Notes under the pieces: generated by a model | Database searches by the model: none | The model's input: the letters and a program-made list of their open reading frames with translations, nothing else | What the model was told of the DNA's origin: nothing | Assembly (NCBI GenBank): GCA_036847245.1 | Contig: DAIUAL010000010.1 | Location: 1 to 35,507, forward strand | Reading direction: 5' to 3' | Length of the DNA stretch: 35,507 nucleotides | From: UBA4661 sp002405405 | GTDB lineage: Bacteria > Bacteroidota > Ignavibacteria > Kapaibacteriales > UBA4661 | Part shown: positions 25,946 through 34,599 of the stretch, piece by piece | Layout: each line of letters begins with the position of its first letter | Numbering within the stretch: the stretch's first letter is position 1 | Position numbers and translations under genes: made by a program

Positions 25946-28900
25946 CTACAGCCCTGCTAATGCCTCAAGAGCGATAACCGCACTGTTATATTGCTCAAGA
26001 GCATCGCAGTATTTCATCTGGACTGCGAAACTCCGCCGTAAGGCATTGCTATATTCTACAAAACTACTTTCACCCTGAGAATAGGAAGTTTGTGCTATCG
26101 TTTGCAAACGGCGTGCTTGCTGTAATGCAGCTTCTTCATATACCTGCAAGCTTGCTTGTGCTTTGGTAAATTCAAGGATTGCTCGCTGATACTCTGCACG
26201 CAAGATAACCATGTACTGTTCTGCTTGCTGTTGTGCTGAAAGTCGTTCTACCTCCGTTGCCTCGATACGTGCTATACCGGGTACAAACCATAGAGGTAAA
26301 GAAACACCAAAGCTAAATCCACTAAAACGATTACCACTATTCGCGAGTGTGCCATCGCGCAAAGACGAACCAATAATACTTTGCGAAAAATATCCGAGTG
26401 AAAAGTCCGGCAATGCTTTGGCTATCTCAACAGAATGACGTGCTGCGGCAATCGTCATCGCTTGTCGCAAGAGTGCCGCCATTGGATTACTCTGCGTCAG
26501 CATTGTATCATGAACCACCTTGAATATGCGCTTGACAGGTGTTGGTACAACCAAACTCAGCGAAGGTAAAGAATCTGTTTGTGTTGCTAGTAATGCACGC
26601 AGAGCACTTACACAAGCACGACTATCATAGTCCACTTGCAATACCTGCGCTCGGAGGTCTACAGCTTGCAAACGTGCCTCTGCTTCCTCTAATGATGTTG
26701 CATCACCTGCCGACATACGTCGTGCTTCATTACGAACAAGACGTTGCACCAAAGTATCTTGTTCCCGAAGCAACCGCTCACGCTCTTGCAACACAGCATA
26801 TCGATAAAAAATACTTCGCACCGTTGATACAATTTGTACTTGTGCTTGTCGGACTCGTAAGCGACTTTGCTCTTCCTGTGCTCCTGCAAGCGAACTTTGT
26901 GCTGAAAACAAGGTTGGAAAAGGAATACTCTGTGTGATAGTGAACAAATTGTCCTGTTCAAAGCTACTAATTTGTCCTACCTGATAGCTTACTGCCGTCT
27001 TTCCTACATCAGTTACTGTACGCCGCAATATGCGCTGAATGTCAACTTCATTTCGCGCCATACGAATTGGCAGTGCATTTTTTTCAGCAAGCTCTAATGC
27101 TGCTTGTAAAGATAATGAGGGCTGTGCCATCATTGGTGAAGTTGACGAGAGACCAACAATAACACAGAGCACTATTGGGAGAATAATCGCTTGTTTTTGT
27201 ACACGCATCATAGCACGCTCTTCAATCAGCACATACAATACCGGCAAGACAATTAAGGTCAGCAATGTTGCCGATACTAAACCACCTATTACAACGGTAG
27301 CAAGTGGGCGTTGGACTTCTGCACCCGACGAACTCGACAGAGCCATCGGTAAAAAACCAAGCGATGCCACCAATGCCGTCATCAAGACAGGTCGCAGGCG
27401 TTCTTTTGTTCCATCTTCTGCAATTGTGTATAACCATTGGCGGACATTGTCCTGTGGTTGCAGTGTTGTGCGCCGCTCCTGTTGCAGACGGTTAAAACAT
27501 GTAATCAAGACAATTCCATTAAGCACAGCAATACCAAACAATGCAATAAACCCTACACCGGCTGATATACTAAACGGCATTCCGCGCAAGGCAAGAGCGA
27601 CTACGCCGCCAATTGCCGCAAGGGGGATTGCCGAAAAAATCATCATGCCATATTTGAGTGACTGGAAGGTAAAATACAAGAGTATAAAAATCAGTACTAA
27701 AGCCACCGGCACCGCAACCAACAGTCGTTTCTTCGCTTCGATGAGGTTTTCAAAGCTCCCCCCATAGCGAATAAAATACCCAGCAGGTAAGAGCAGATTC
27801 TTGCCAAGTATCGCCTGGATATCATGAACGACCGATTGCACATCACGATTGCGCACATTAAATCCAACAATAATGCGACGTTTCGCATCTTCACGTTGAA
27901 TTTGATTCGCACCGAACTCAACCTGAATATCTGCAACATATTCGAGTGGAATAAGATTGCCATTAGGGGTACGTACCGGAGTTTGACGCACGGCACTCAC
28001 ATCATTACGAATGAGAGAATCTAACCGCACTACAATATCAAACCGCCGTTCATTCTCATAAACTTTACCGACCGATGCACCTGCAAATGCTGTACGCAAC
28101 GCCGTATTGACATCATCAACGGATAAACCAAAACGAGCAAGTTCAGTACGGCGAACACGTACAACAACTTGCTGAAGCCCCGACACCTGCTCGACATACA
28201 CATCTTCGACACCATTCACCTGCTTTGCTATACTTCCGATACGTTGTGCAAGATCTGCCAACACCGCCATGTCTTCACCAAAAATTTTGACGACGACATC
28301 TTGACGAGCACCACTGATCAGCTCATTAAATCGCATTTGAATAGGTTGTAAAAATTCTGATTCTGCTCCCGGGATATTGTCTAATTCTGCTTTCATTTTT
28401 TCGGCAAGCTCTTCCATTGAACGCGCACTAACCCATTCACTGCGTGGCTTTAAGATAAGCATCAGATCATACGCTTCTATTGGCATGGGGTCGGTGGGAA
28501 TTTCACTGGTACCGATTTTACCAATAGCTTTAGTAACCTCAGGAAACTTTTCTACCATTATGGCACCGGCTTGTTGTGACACTGCAACCGAATGCGACAA
28601 TGCACTTCCGGTCATAACGCGCATTCCTACGGCAAAATCACCTTCATCTAACGTAGGAATAAATTCCCCACCAAGAGTTGAGAAGAGCATTGCACTTGCT
28701 ACCAATGCTCCGCCGGAAATACTCAATACTGCCGTGCGATGCTGTAAAGCCATGCGCAGACATGGTGCATAGAGTGTTTGAAACCACTGCATGACGTGCT
28801 CGGATATACGCTCAAATAATAGACCTACACGCGAGCTTGCCGTTCCACTTTTACTCAATGCCAATGCCGACATCATGGGGATATAAGTAATCGACAAAAG

Positions 28901-30388
28901 AAATGCCCCAAGGATCGCAAAACTGACTGTTTCCGCCATCGGCTTAAACATTTTTCCTTCAATACCGGAAAGCGCTAGAATCGGGACATAAACAATAAGA
29001 ATGATAATTTCACCAAATGTTGCTGACGAACGAATTGCCGATGCCGACACATAGACCTCATGATCCATTTCCTTCTGAGTCAAACGTCCATTTGCGCGTA
29101 ATACGCCGCTCGCCATGATATGATGAAGCGTTGCTTCAACGATAATAAGCGCGCCATCAACAATGATACCGAAGTCAATAGCACCAAGCGACATGAGATT
29201 GCCCGATACACCGAAAACATGCATCATACCAAGTGCGAAGAGCATTGAGAGCGGTATAGTTGAAGCAACAATCAAACCTGCACGAATGCTACCCAACATA
29301 ATAACCAAGACACACAACACTATAAGCGCACCTTCGATCAAATTTGTTTCAACGGTACTAATAGCACCATTGACAAGTTTAGTACGATCAAGATAAGGCT
29401 CAATACTGATACCTTTCGGTAGCCCGGCATTGATTTCTTCAATACGTTGTTTGACAAGAGCAATGACTTGCGAAGAGTTTTCACCTTTCGTCATCATCAC
29501 GATACCACCAACACATTCGCCGGGAGGAACATTCTTAGCAGAATACGTCATTGCACCATAGCGTGATGCCGAGCCGAATTGAATGGTTGCAACATCGCGC
29601 AGAAGAATCGGCGTACCATTTGACGCATTTTTTACGACAATAGCTTCGAGGTCATCTTTGCTGGCAGTCATACCTTCGGAGCGAATGAAATACGCCGAAG
29701 AATACTTCTCGATATAGGCACCGCCCGTGTTCTGATTATTGCGTTCCAATGCTTGAAAAATCTCTTGCATACCGATCTGTAAAGCACGCAGTTTTTCAGG
29801 TTGAACAGCGATCTCATACTGTTTTACATAGCCACCAAAACTGCTCACATCAGCTACACCCCTCAGACCAAGTAATTGCCGGCGTACAATCCAGTCTTGT
29901 ATTGTGCGTAATTCCATAAGAGAGTATGCATCAGTCTTTTCAGGTGCAACACGCAGGGTGTATTGATAAATTTCCCCTAAACCCGTTGTTACCGGAGCAA
30001 GCTCGGGTGCACCGAAAGTCGGTGGAATTTCACGTTCAGCATCTTTTAATCGCTCTAATACTTGCTGACGCGCCCAGTAAATATCAATATGTTCCTCGAA
30101 CACAATTGTTACTACCGACAAACCAAAGCGTGAAAACGAGCGCATCTCAACACGATGTGGAATAGATGCGAGTGACATTTCGATGGGGAAAGTAATGAGT
30201 CGCTCAATATCGGTTGCCGATAGTGCCGGACTACGTGTGATGACTTGTACTTGATTATTAGTAACATCGGGGACAGCATCGATAGCAAGCTGGGTAGCAC
30301 TATATCCTCCCCATACGATCAAACCAACAACAAGCACCCCAATAACAAGTTTATTGCGCAGAGAAAAAAGAATAATTCGATCAAGCAT
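25946..30388 (-). CDS. CzcA-type heavy-metal RND pump fused to a TolC-like outer-membrane channel
   Basis: 1480 residues, about 430 longer than a plain HME-RND pump. Residues 1-1057 are the proton-driven pump with twelve membrane segments and two large periplasmic loops. The TM4 relay DFGIIVDGALIIVE (Asp405, Asp411, Glu418) is the Co/Zn/Cd/Ni (CzcA/CnrA) form, not the copper/silver CusA form. After a short basic stretch (MMRVQKQ), residues 1066-1088 are an extra hydrophobic, signal-like segment ending MMAQ. Residues 1090-1480 are an outer-membrane efflux (TolC/CzcC) domain of long helices (LSLQAALELAEKNALPIRMARNEV...). Fusion of pump and channel is known in Bacteroidota. How the channel reaches the outer membrane is unclear; cleavage after the signal-like segment is a natural guess. 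The adaptor gene follows. Confidence 0.94.
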   Translation of the reverse strand: MLDRIILFSLRNKLVIGVLVVGLIVWGGYSATQLAIDAVPDVTNNQVQVITRSPALSATDIERLITFPIEMSLASIPHRVEMRSFSRFGLSVVTIVFEEHIDIYWARQQVLERLKDAEREIPPTFGAPELAPVTTGLGEIYQYTLRVAPEKTDAYSLMELRTIQDWIVRRQLLGLRGVADVSSFGGYVKQYEIAVQPEKLRALQIGMQEIFQALERNNQNTGGAYIEKYSSAYFIRSEGMTASKDDLEAIVVKNASNGTPILLRDVATIQFGSASRYGAMTYSAKNVPPGECVGGIVMMTKGENSSQVIALVKQRIEEINAGLPKGISIEPYLDRTKLVNGAISTVETNLIEGALIVLCVLVIMLGSIRAGLIVASTIPLSMLFALGMMHVFGVSGNLMSLGAIDFGIIVDGALIIVEATLHHIMASGVLRANGRLTQKEMDHEVYVSASAIRSSATFGEIIILIVYVPILALSGIEGKMFKPMAETVSFAILGAFLLSITYIPMMSALALSKSGTASSRVGLLFERISEHVMQWFQTLYAPCLRMALQHRTAVLSISGGALVASAMLFSTLGGEFIPTLDEGDFAVGMRVMTGSALSHSVAVSQQAGAIMVEKFPEVTKAIGKIGTSEIPTDPMPIEAYDLMLILKPRSEWVSARSMEELAEKMKAELDNIPGAESEFLQPIQMRFNELISGARQDVVVKIFGEDMAVLADLAQRIGSIAKQVNGVEDVYVEQVSGLQQVVVRVRRTELARFGLSVDDVNTALRTAFAGASVGKVYENERRFDIVVRLDSLIRNDVSAVRQTPVRTPNGNLIPLEYVADIQVEFGANQIQREDAKRRIIVGFNVRNRDVQSVVHDIQAILGKNLLLPAGYFIRYGGSFENLIEAKKRLLVAVPVALVLIFILLYFTFQSLKYGMMIFSAIPLAAIGGVVALALRGMPFSISAGVGFIALFGIAVLNGIVLITCFNRLQQERRTTLQPQDNVRQWLYTIAEDGTKERLRPVLMTALVASLGFLPMALSSSSGAEVQRPLATVVIGGLVSATLLTLIVLPVLYVLIEERAMMRVQKQAIILPIVLCVIVGLSSTSPMMAQPSLSLQAALELAEKNALPIRMARNEVDIQRILRRTVTDVGKTAVSYQVGQISSFEQDNLFTITQSIPFPTLFSAQSSLAGAQEEQSRLRVRQAQVQIVSTVRSIFYRYAVLQERERLLREQDTLVQRLVRNEARRMSAGDATSLEEAEARLQAVDLRAQVLQVDYDSRACVSALRALLATQTDSLPSLSLVVPTPVKRIFKVVHDTMLTQSNPMAALLRQAMTIAAARHSVEIAKALPDFSLGYFSQSIIGSSLRDGTLANSGNRFSGFSFGVSLPLWFVPGIARIEATEVERLSAQQQAEQYMVILRAEYQRAILEFTKAQASLQVYEEAALQQARRLQTIAQTSYSQGESSFVEYSNALRRSFAVQMKYCDALEQYNSAVIALEALAGL

Positions 30389-30443
30389 AGATACCGCAAG
30401 CAGTCAGATAGATCCAACACAAACCATCATCAAGATTCATTTG

Positions 30444-30457
30444 TGTGTTGAAACACA
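30444..30457. promoter_or_regulatory. 14-bp palindrome, candidate operator
   Basis: TGTGTT-GA-AACACA, perfect 6-bp arms around two bases, 56 bp upstream of the RND pump start and directly before a 22-bp tandem repeat. The position suits repression or activation of the efflux operon. The regulator is unknown. Confidence 0.4.
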
Positions 30458-30460
30458 GAT

Positions 30461-30504
30461 ATTTATTAACTCTTTAACGAGTATTTATCAATTCTTTAAT
30501 GAGT
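30461..30504. repeat. Two adjacent 22-bp direct repeats upstream of the efflux operon
   Basis: Units 30461-30482 and 30483-30504 match at 19 of 22 positions with no gap. Each contains a TCTTTAA-GAGT core, and the first has ACTC/GAGT arms. A 22-bp period (two helical turns) places both units on the same DNA face, as expected for cooperative binding of a transcription factor such as a response regulator. Confidence 0.6.
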
Positions 30505-30875
30505 TTCCTGAGAGCAGGACGAAACTTCCCTGTAATTTGCATCGTTAAAAGGGGAATGAGAAACTTTTTCTCATCCATTGCGTATAACGGAAGGTTTTCT
30601 TGCGGTTTCTTTATTCTCATCTAACATAGAAACCTCATAAGAACGGAGCGTTATGCAGAGGATAAGTGAATCAGTCTCACGAATATCAAACATGGTTCAC
30701 ACGAAAGATAGTACACACAGCTGACTTTTTTAAACCAATGTATAGATTATGGCATCAAACACTTGCATTGAGGCAGCAGGTTTAGTCTTTGGACAATATG
30801 GCTTACACCATGATGCTTGTCATACGCATTCACGATAGTATTTATTTCTCGTTTTCATTTTTTCATGGGGTTGTG

Positions 30876-33800
30876 ATGATTGTTGTTTCTTTGTTGGCAC
30901 GCCAAATTATAGGAGCATTGCTGACTGGTTTTGTACTTTTTGTAGGATTTTCTTCTGCGTATGCACAACGCACACATGTTCTTGCAGGAACAATTTTGGA
31001 CAGTGCTGAACGTACACCGCTTTCCGGTGCACGAGTTCAAATTCTCTCAGCAGATAATAAACCAATTGGTGGCGGTATCAGTGATAAGAACGGACGTTTT
31101 TGGGTGAGAGGTATTCCTACCGGTAACTATATACTTGTTGCTGAATATGTGGCATTTTTACCTCTTCGTCGTTCTATCAGTGTGGACAATTCCGATACCG
31201 TACGGCTTGGGGCTTTACGTTTGCGACAAGATGCTGTAAAACTTCAAGAAGTCAATGTAACAGCAAAAGCAACACGGATGGAGGTAAAAGGCGATACATT
31301 AGAATTCAACGCATCCGCATTTAAAACAGATAAAAATGCTGCTGCAGAAGATTTAATTCGGAAACTTCCCGGTTTGGAAGTAGATAATACCGGTACTGTC
31401 AAAGCACAAGGACAAAATGTTCAGCGCGTCCTTGTCGATGGCAAGCCATTTTTTGGTGATGATCCTCGTGCGGCACTGCGTAATCTTCCTTCGGAAATTA
31501 TCGACCGCGTTCAAGTCTTGGATCAAATGAGCGACCAATCGCAATTCACTCGTTTTGATGATGGCGACCGCACGAAAACACTGAATATCGTTACGAAGCC
31601 CGATCGCAGAAGCGGTCAATTTGGTAAACTCTATGCCGGTTATGGTACGGATGATCGCTATTCTGCCGGCGGTAATGTCAATTTCTTCAATGGCGATCGT
31701 CGTATTTCGGTCATTGGCATGTCGAATAATATCAACCAACAAAACTTTTCGATTCAAGATATTCTTGGTTTGATGGGCGGCGGTAACAACCCAATGGCGC
31801 AAGCCATGGGTGGTATGGCACGGATGTTTGGCGGCGGTGGTGCTATGCGTATGGGCGGCGGTGGCGGTGGAAGGGGTGGTATCGGTCAATTCCTCAGTTC
31901 GCAGAGCGATGGTTTCACACGAGCACATGCACTTGGTCTGAACTGCTCCGTTGCATGGGCAAAGAGCTTTACGGTCACCGGTTCGTACTTTGCGAATCTG
32001 ACAAATAACGATAATGTTTCAAGTTCCAAGCGTCAGACCTTCTTGCAAGACTCAACCACACAAAATCGTTTTGAAGATGCTTCGACCACGACAAAAAACA
32101 TGAACCATCGCATCAATTTCCGTATGGAATACACGATAGATTCATCGAATTCTGTCATCTTTACACCACGCATTACGTTCCAAACAAATGATCGTAACTC
32201 TTTATCAGCAAGTAACACTTTAGTTGAGCAGACAGCACAGCAACTCAACAACAACAGCAATCGTAGTGTATCGGATAATACAGGCTATTCTTTTGCACAA
32301 GAATTATTGTGGCGACATCGTTTTGCTACGCCCGGTCGCACATTAACGGCATCATTTAATTCTTCGTACAATCACAACAACGGTGATGGCAATCAGGTCA
32401 ATGAATTAGTCAATATCTTTAACGGTATAACATTACGCAATGTATTGAATCAAACTATGCCTTCCGATGGACACAGCTCTAATCTCAGTGGCAATGTGAA
32501 TTATACCGAGGCGATCTCCAAAACCGATCAACTTCAACTCAGCTATAATATCAGTCGAACAGTGTCGGAATCCGATCGCCGTGCATACGACTATAACACA
32601 ACTACGGCATCATACAGTGAAATACCCAATCGTACAAATTCTAATGTTGCTTCAAGTGTTTATACAACTCATCGTCCGGGTGTCAGCTACCGCTTATCAT
32701 GGGGCTCTGCGCCATCACCAGCTGGTGGTGGTATGATGGTCATGATGATGCCCGGCGGTGGCGGTGGACGCGGTGGCGGTGGACCATTTGGCGGCGGCGG
32801 TGGTATGTTCGGTGGTGATGGTGGTAGTGGTACATCATCTTTAAATTTTGGTGTGGAATACCAAGCGGCAACACTCAATGTCGGTCAACAATTTCCGCTT
32901 GCCTTTGACTTATCGCGGACATTTACGAATATTTTACCGAATCTTTCGTACTCAACACGCTTTGGATTGACAGGTAATCTGCGTATTAATTATCGTACCT
33001 CGACCAATCAACCGAGTATTCGCCAATTACAGTCTGTTATTGATAATTCTGTTCCAACAAGCTTGACAACAGGTAATCCTAATTTGGACCAAGAGTTTAC
33101 TCATAGCTTGACTGCGAACTATGCAAATTTCAATCTGCAAAATGCGTCTTCGTTTGTCATTTTTGCTCGTGCAAGTCTGACCGAGAATCGTATCGCCAGT
33201 GCAACGCGCCTTGCTACGCGTCCTGAAATCCTTGCACAACCTAATGGCTTACCTTCCGTATTGCTTCCTGCAGGTGCAAGCCTCACAAGTCCGATCAACA
33301 TTAATGGTTTCTGGACAAGTCAATTATTCTTCTTGTATAGCTTCCCATTAGAATTGTTCGAGGGTGTAAAAATGACAGCAAATGCGAATATGAGTACGAC
33401 ATACACTCGTGATCCGCAGATTATCAACGAAGTAACCAACATTGCAAACAATACCTTGCTGACCCCTTCATTCGGCTTGACAAGCAATATCAGCGAGAAC
33501 CTTGACTTTACGCTTTCGTGGCGGACAGCATATAACACTGTCAAAAATTCTGTACAATCAGCATCGGACAATCAATTCTTTACGCATACCGGTAGTTTCC
33601 GTATCAACTGGATTTTGTTTGATGGTTGGCTTTGGAATTCTGATTTCAACTATGTGCGAACAGCAGGTTTAGCACAGGGCTTCAACCAAACAGTAGCTCT
33701 TTGGAATATGGGTATCGGCAAACGCTTCATGGATAATGATGGCGAATTGCGCTTGTCGGTTTTTGACTTGCTCAAACAAAACAACAGCATTACACAAGAT

Positions 33801-33902
33801 GTTGGCAGTGGCTACAATCAGTTCACCCAAACAAATGTGTTGCGTCAGTATTTCCTCTTGACCTTTACCTATACCCTGCGCATGTTCGGCGGTGGAAAGT
33901 AA
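30876..33902 (+). CDS. Outer-membrane beta-barrel protein (TonB-receptor-like) with Gly/Met-rich loops
   Basis: 1008 residues from ATG 30876, with a signal peptide ending SSAYAQ (about 1-31). A carboxypeptidase-regulatory-like domain (about 35-120) is followed by a plug-like region (VQRVLVDGKPFFGDDPRAALRNLP, then IIDRVQVLDQMSDQSQFTRF) and an OMP_b-brl_3-type barrel ending YTLRMFGGGK. Family members resemble TonB-dependent receptors; the ligand is unknown. Two low-complexity insertions stand out: about residues 299-337 (seven Met among Gly/Ala) and about 616-653 (MMVMMMPGGGGG and GGGGMFGG types). The gene is divergent from the heavy-metal efflux operon. Met-rich loops could bind soft metal ions, but that is inference. 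A strong terminator follows. Confidence 0.9.
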   Translation: MIVVSLLARQIIGALLTGFVLFVGFSSAYAQRTHVLAGTILDSAERTPLSGARVQILSADNKPIGGGISDKNGRFWVRGIPTGNYILVAEYVAFLPLRRSISVDNSDTVRLGALRLRQDAVKLQEVNVTAKATRMEVKGDTLEFNASAFKTDKNAAAEDLIRKLPGLEVDNTGTVKAQGQNVQRVLVDGKPFFGDDPRAALRNLPSEIIDRVQVLDQMSDQSQFTRFDDGDRTKTLNIVTKPDRRSGQFGKLYAGYGTDDRYSAGGNVNFFNGDRRISVIGMSNNINQQNFSIQDILGLMGGGNNPMAQAMGGMARMFGGGGAMRMGGGGGGRGGIGQFLSSQSDGFTRAHALGLNCSVAWAKSFTVTGSYFANLTNNDNVSSSKRQTFLQDSTTQNRFEDASTTTKNMNHRINFRMEYTIDSSNSVIFTPRITFQTNDRNSLSASNTLVEQTAQQLNNNSNRSVSDNTGYSFAQELLWRHRFATPGRTLTASFNSSYNHNNGDGNQVNELVNIFNGITLRNVLNQTMPSDGHSSNLSGNVNYTEAISKTDQLQLSYNISRTVSESDRRAYDYNTTTASYSEIPNRTNSNVASSVYTTHRPGVSYRLSWGSAPSPAGGGMMVMMMPGGGGGRGGGGPFGGGGGMFGGDGGSGTSSLNFGVEYQAATLNVGQQFPLAFDLSRTFTNILPNLSYSTRFGLTGNLRINYRTSTNQPSIRQLQSVIDNSVPTSLTTGNPNLDQEFTHSLTANYANFNLQNASSFVIFARASLTENRIASATRLATRPEILAQPNGLPSVLLPAGASLTSPININGFWTSQLFFLYSFPLELFEGVKMTANANMSTTYTRDPQIINEVTNIANNTLLTPSFGLTSNISENLDFTLSWRTAYNTVKNSVQSASDNQFFTHTGSFRINWILFDGWLWNSDFNYVRTAGLAQGFNQTVALWNMGIGKRFMDNDGELRLSVFDLLKQNNSITQDVGSGYNQFTQTNVLRQYFLLTFTYTLRMFGGGK

Positions 33903-33925
33903 TAGTCGCATATCAGGCAAAAGAA

Positions 33926-33956
33926 AAAGGGAAGCAGTTGTTGCTTCCCTTTTTTT
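33926..33956 (+). terminator. Intrinsic terminator after the barrel gene
   Basis: AAAGGGAAGCA (33926-33936) pairs perfectly with TGCTTCCCTTT (33942-33952) around a GTTGT loop, and a T tract continues to 33956. It ends the barrel-gene transcript 24 bp after its stop codon. Confidence 0.93.
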
Positions 33957-34024
33957 GTTGTTGAAATAAATGAATGCCTCTCTTCATTGTAGTAGTCCAC
34001 TTGAAATGGCAATAACCATGAGCG
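33957..34024. other. Short unassigned stretch between the barrel terminator and the repeat cluster
   Basis: 68 bp of plain AT-rich DNA. I checked it for the missing mutase half of icmF on the minus strand and saw nothing similar. It directly joins the barrel-gene terminator to repeat copy 1. Confidence 0.5.
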
Positions 34025-34083
34025 GCATTGCAAGCAAAGCGAAGCAATCCCACAAAACCAAGGACAAACTACACACTCCGTTT
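34025..34083 (+). repeat. CATTGC...GCAATCCC interspersed repeat, copy 1
   Basis: Core GCATTGCAAGCAAAGCGAAG followed by CAATCCC (34025-34051). The resemblance to copy 2 continues at lower level to about 34083 (ACACTCCGTTT against GCACGCTCTGTTT). This is the widespread bacterial repeat type whose cores read like 'ATTGCGAGCGAAGCGAAGCAATC'. It points rightward. Confidence 0.75.
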
Positions 34084-34110
34084 CCACTTTAAACGACGAT
34101 TACCACCAGT

Positions 34111-34169
34111 GTCATTGCGAGCAAAGCGAAGCAATCCCATAACTCAAGAGCACACTGCACGCTCTGTTT
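34111..34169 (+). repeat. CATTGC...GCAATCCC interspersed repeat, copy 2 (left boundary of GIY-YIG element)
   Basis: Core GTCATTGCGAGCAAAGCGAA then GCAATCCC (34111-34138), 86 bp after copy 1 and in the same orientation. Its 3' part ends at 34169, exactly at the stop codon of the GIY-YIG reading frame. Its outer end GTCATTGCGAGC matches, inverted, the outer end of copy 3. Confidence 0.8.
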
Positions 34170-34471
34170 TAGGAACCAAGTGGTGTAGCTATTTCTTCAT
34201 AAAGATCTTTGCATGCTGGATTCATCTTTTCGATAATGCCAATTTTCTTTGCACGAGATCCTGCCTTAATCTGCTTTTCACGTGCAATGGCATTCAGCAT
34301 ATCGTCGTGTACTTCAATGTACACTAACATTTAGAGATTTTACATTGCACTAAATGATTGGTGTAGTTTCGTCTTGTGTTCATACACTCGCCGTATAAGA
34401 TTACTCGTAACACCTACATACAACACAGCATTCGACTGATTGGTAAGAATGTAGAGAAATCCTCGCTTCAT
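34169..34471 (-). pseudogene. GIY-YIG nuclease family gene with two in-frame stop codons
   Basis: Single-domain GIY-YIG endonuclease-like frame of about 100 codons, similar in size to UPF0213/YhbQ-type proteins. Start ATG 34469-34471 gives MKRGFLYILTNQSN, then LYVGVTSNLIRRVYEHK (the YIL...YVG core with the conserved Arg). After SFSAM come TAA at codon 44 (34340-34342) and TAA at codon 47 (34331-34333). The same frame then continues with LVYIEVHDDM, IAREKQIKAGSRAKKIGIIE (catalytic Glu region) and KMNPACKDLYEE to a TAA at 34169. Family members have Tyr at the first stop position (KYN). Other genes here end in TAA normally, so recoding is unlikely and decay is favoured. It is flanked by inverted repeats. 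Confidence 0.85.
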
Positions 34472-34522
34472 ACCTGCAGGAAGAGTTTGTTAAAAAGCTC
34501 ATGAAACCATTCTATCAAATCA

Positions 34523-34563
34523 GAGATTGCCACGCTTCGTTGCACTCCGCTCGCAATGACGAC
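34523..34563 (-). repeat. CATTGC...GCAATC interspersed repeat, copy 3 (inverted, right boundary)
   Basis: Reads on the minus strand as CGTCATTGCGAGCGGAGTGC, a short divergent middle, then GCGTGGCAATCTC. It is inverted relative to copies 1 and 2, lies 52 bp upstream of the GIY-YIG start codon and 37 bp downstream of the icmF fragment's stop. Confidence 0.75.
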
Positions 34564-34599
34564 AGGATGAGCAGAACGAAATACCCTTACACTACAACA

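Larger units (their letters stand above)
30389..30875. promoter_or_regulatory. Divergent regulatory region between the metal pump operon and the Gly/Met-rich barrel gene
   Basis: 487 bp without a supported gene. It contains a cluster of candidate sites next to the pump gene (separate entries at 30444-30457 and 30461-30504), the hairpin ATGAGAAA-CTT-TTTCTCAT at 30556-30574 without a T tract, and CATAA/TTATG pairing around 30634-30654. The open frame of the barrel gene reaches back to TTG 30789, but those residues do not read as protein. Promoters for both directions must lie here; none is clear. Confidence 0.55.
34111..34563. mobile_element. Candidate small GIY-YIG element bounded by inverted repeats
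   Basis: A ~450-bp block starts with GTCATTGCGAGC (34111) and ends with its inverse GCTCGCAATGAC (34550-34561). Between them lies one small nuclease-like reading frame. The outer ends are therefore imperfect terminal inverted repeats of roughly 28-40 bp. Copy 1 (34025) may be part of a longer form. No target-site duplication was found in the flanks. It sits 37 bp from the truncated end of an icmF fragment. The repeat family is known; that the nuclease mobilises it is inference. Confidence 0.45.

Noticed and set aside
27039..27767. 242-codon plus-strand open frame
   Set aside because: Antisense to the RND pump gene; composition is rich in Thr/Ile/Arg from reverse-read codons and no domain is visible.
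31353..31928. 191-codon minus-strand open frame
   Set aside because: Antisense shadow of the beta-barrel gene, whose plug and first Gly-rich loop explain the sequence.
32687..32878. Proline-rich minus-strand open frame
   Set aside because: It is the reverse reading of the glycine-rich loop codons (GGN/GGC), not a real proline-rich protein.
34028..34327. 99-codon plus-strand open frame with AKRSNP repeats
   Set aside because: AKRSNP-type peptides are translations of the interspersed repeat; the GIY-YIG frame on the other strand explains the rest.
34331..34342. TAA codons read as sense (stop-codon reassignment)
   Set aside because: Many intact genes in the window end in TAA at the expected place, so TAA is a working stop here.
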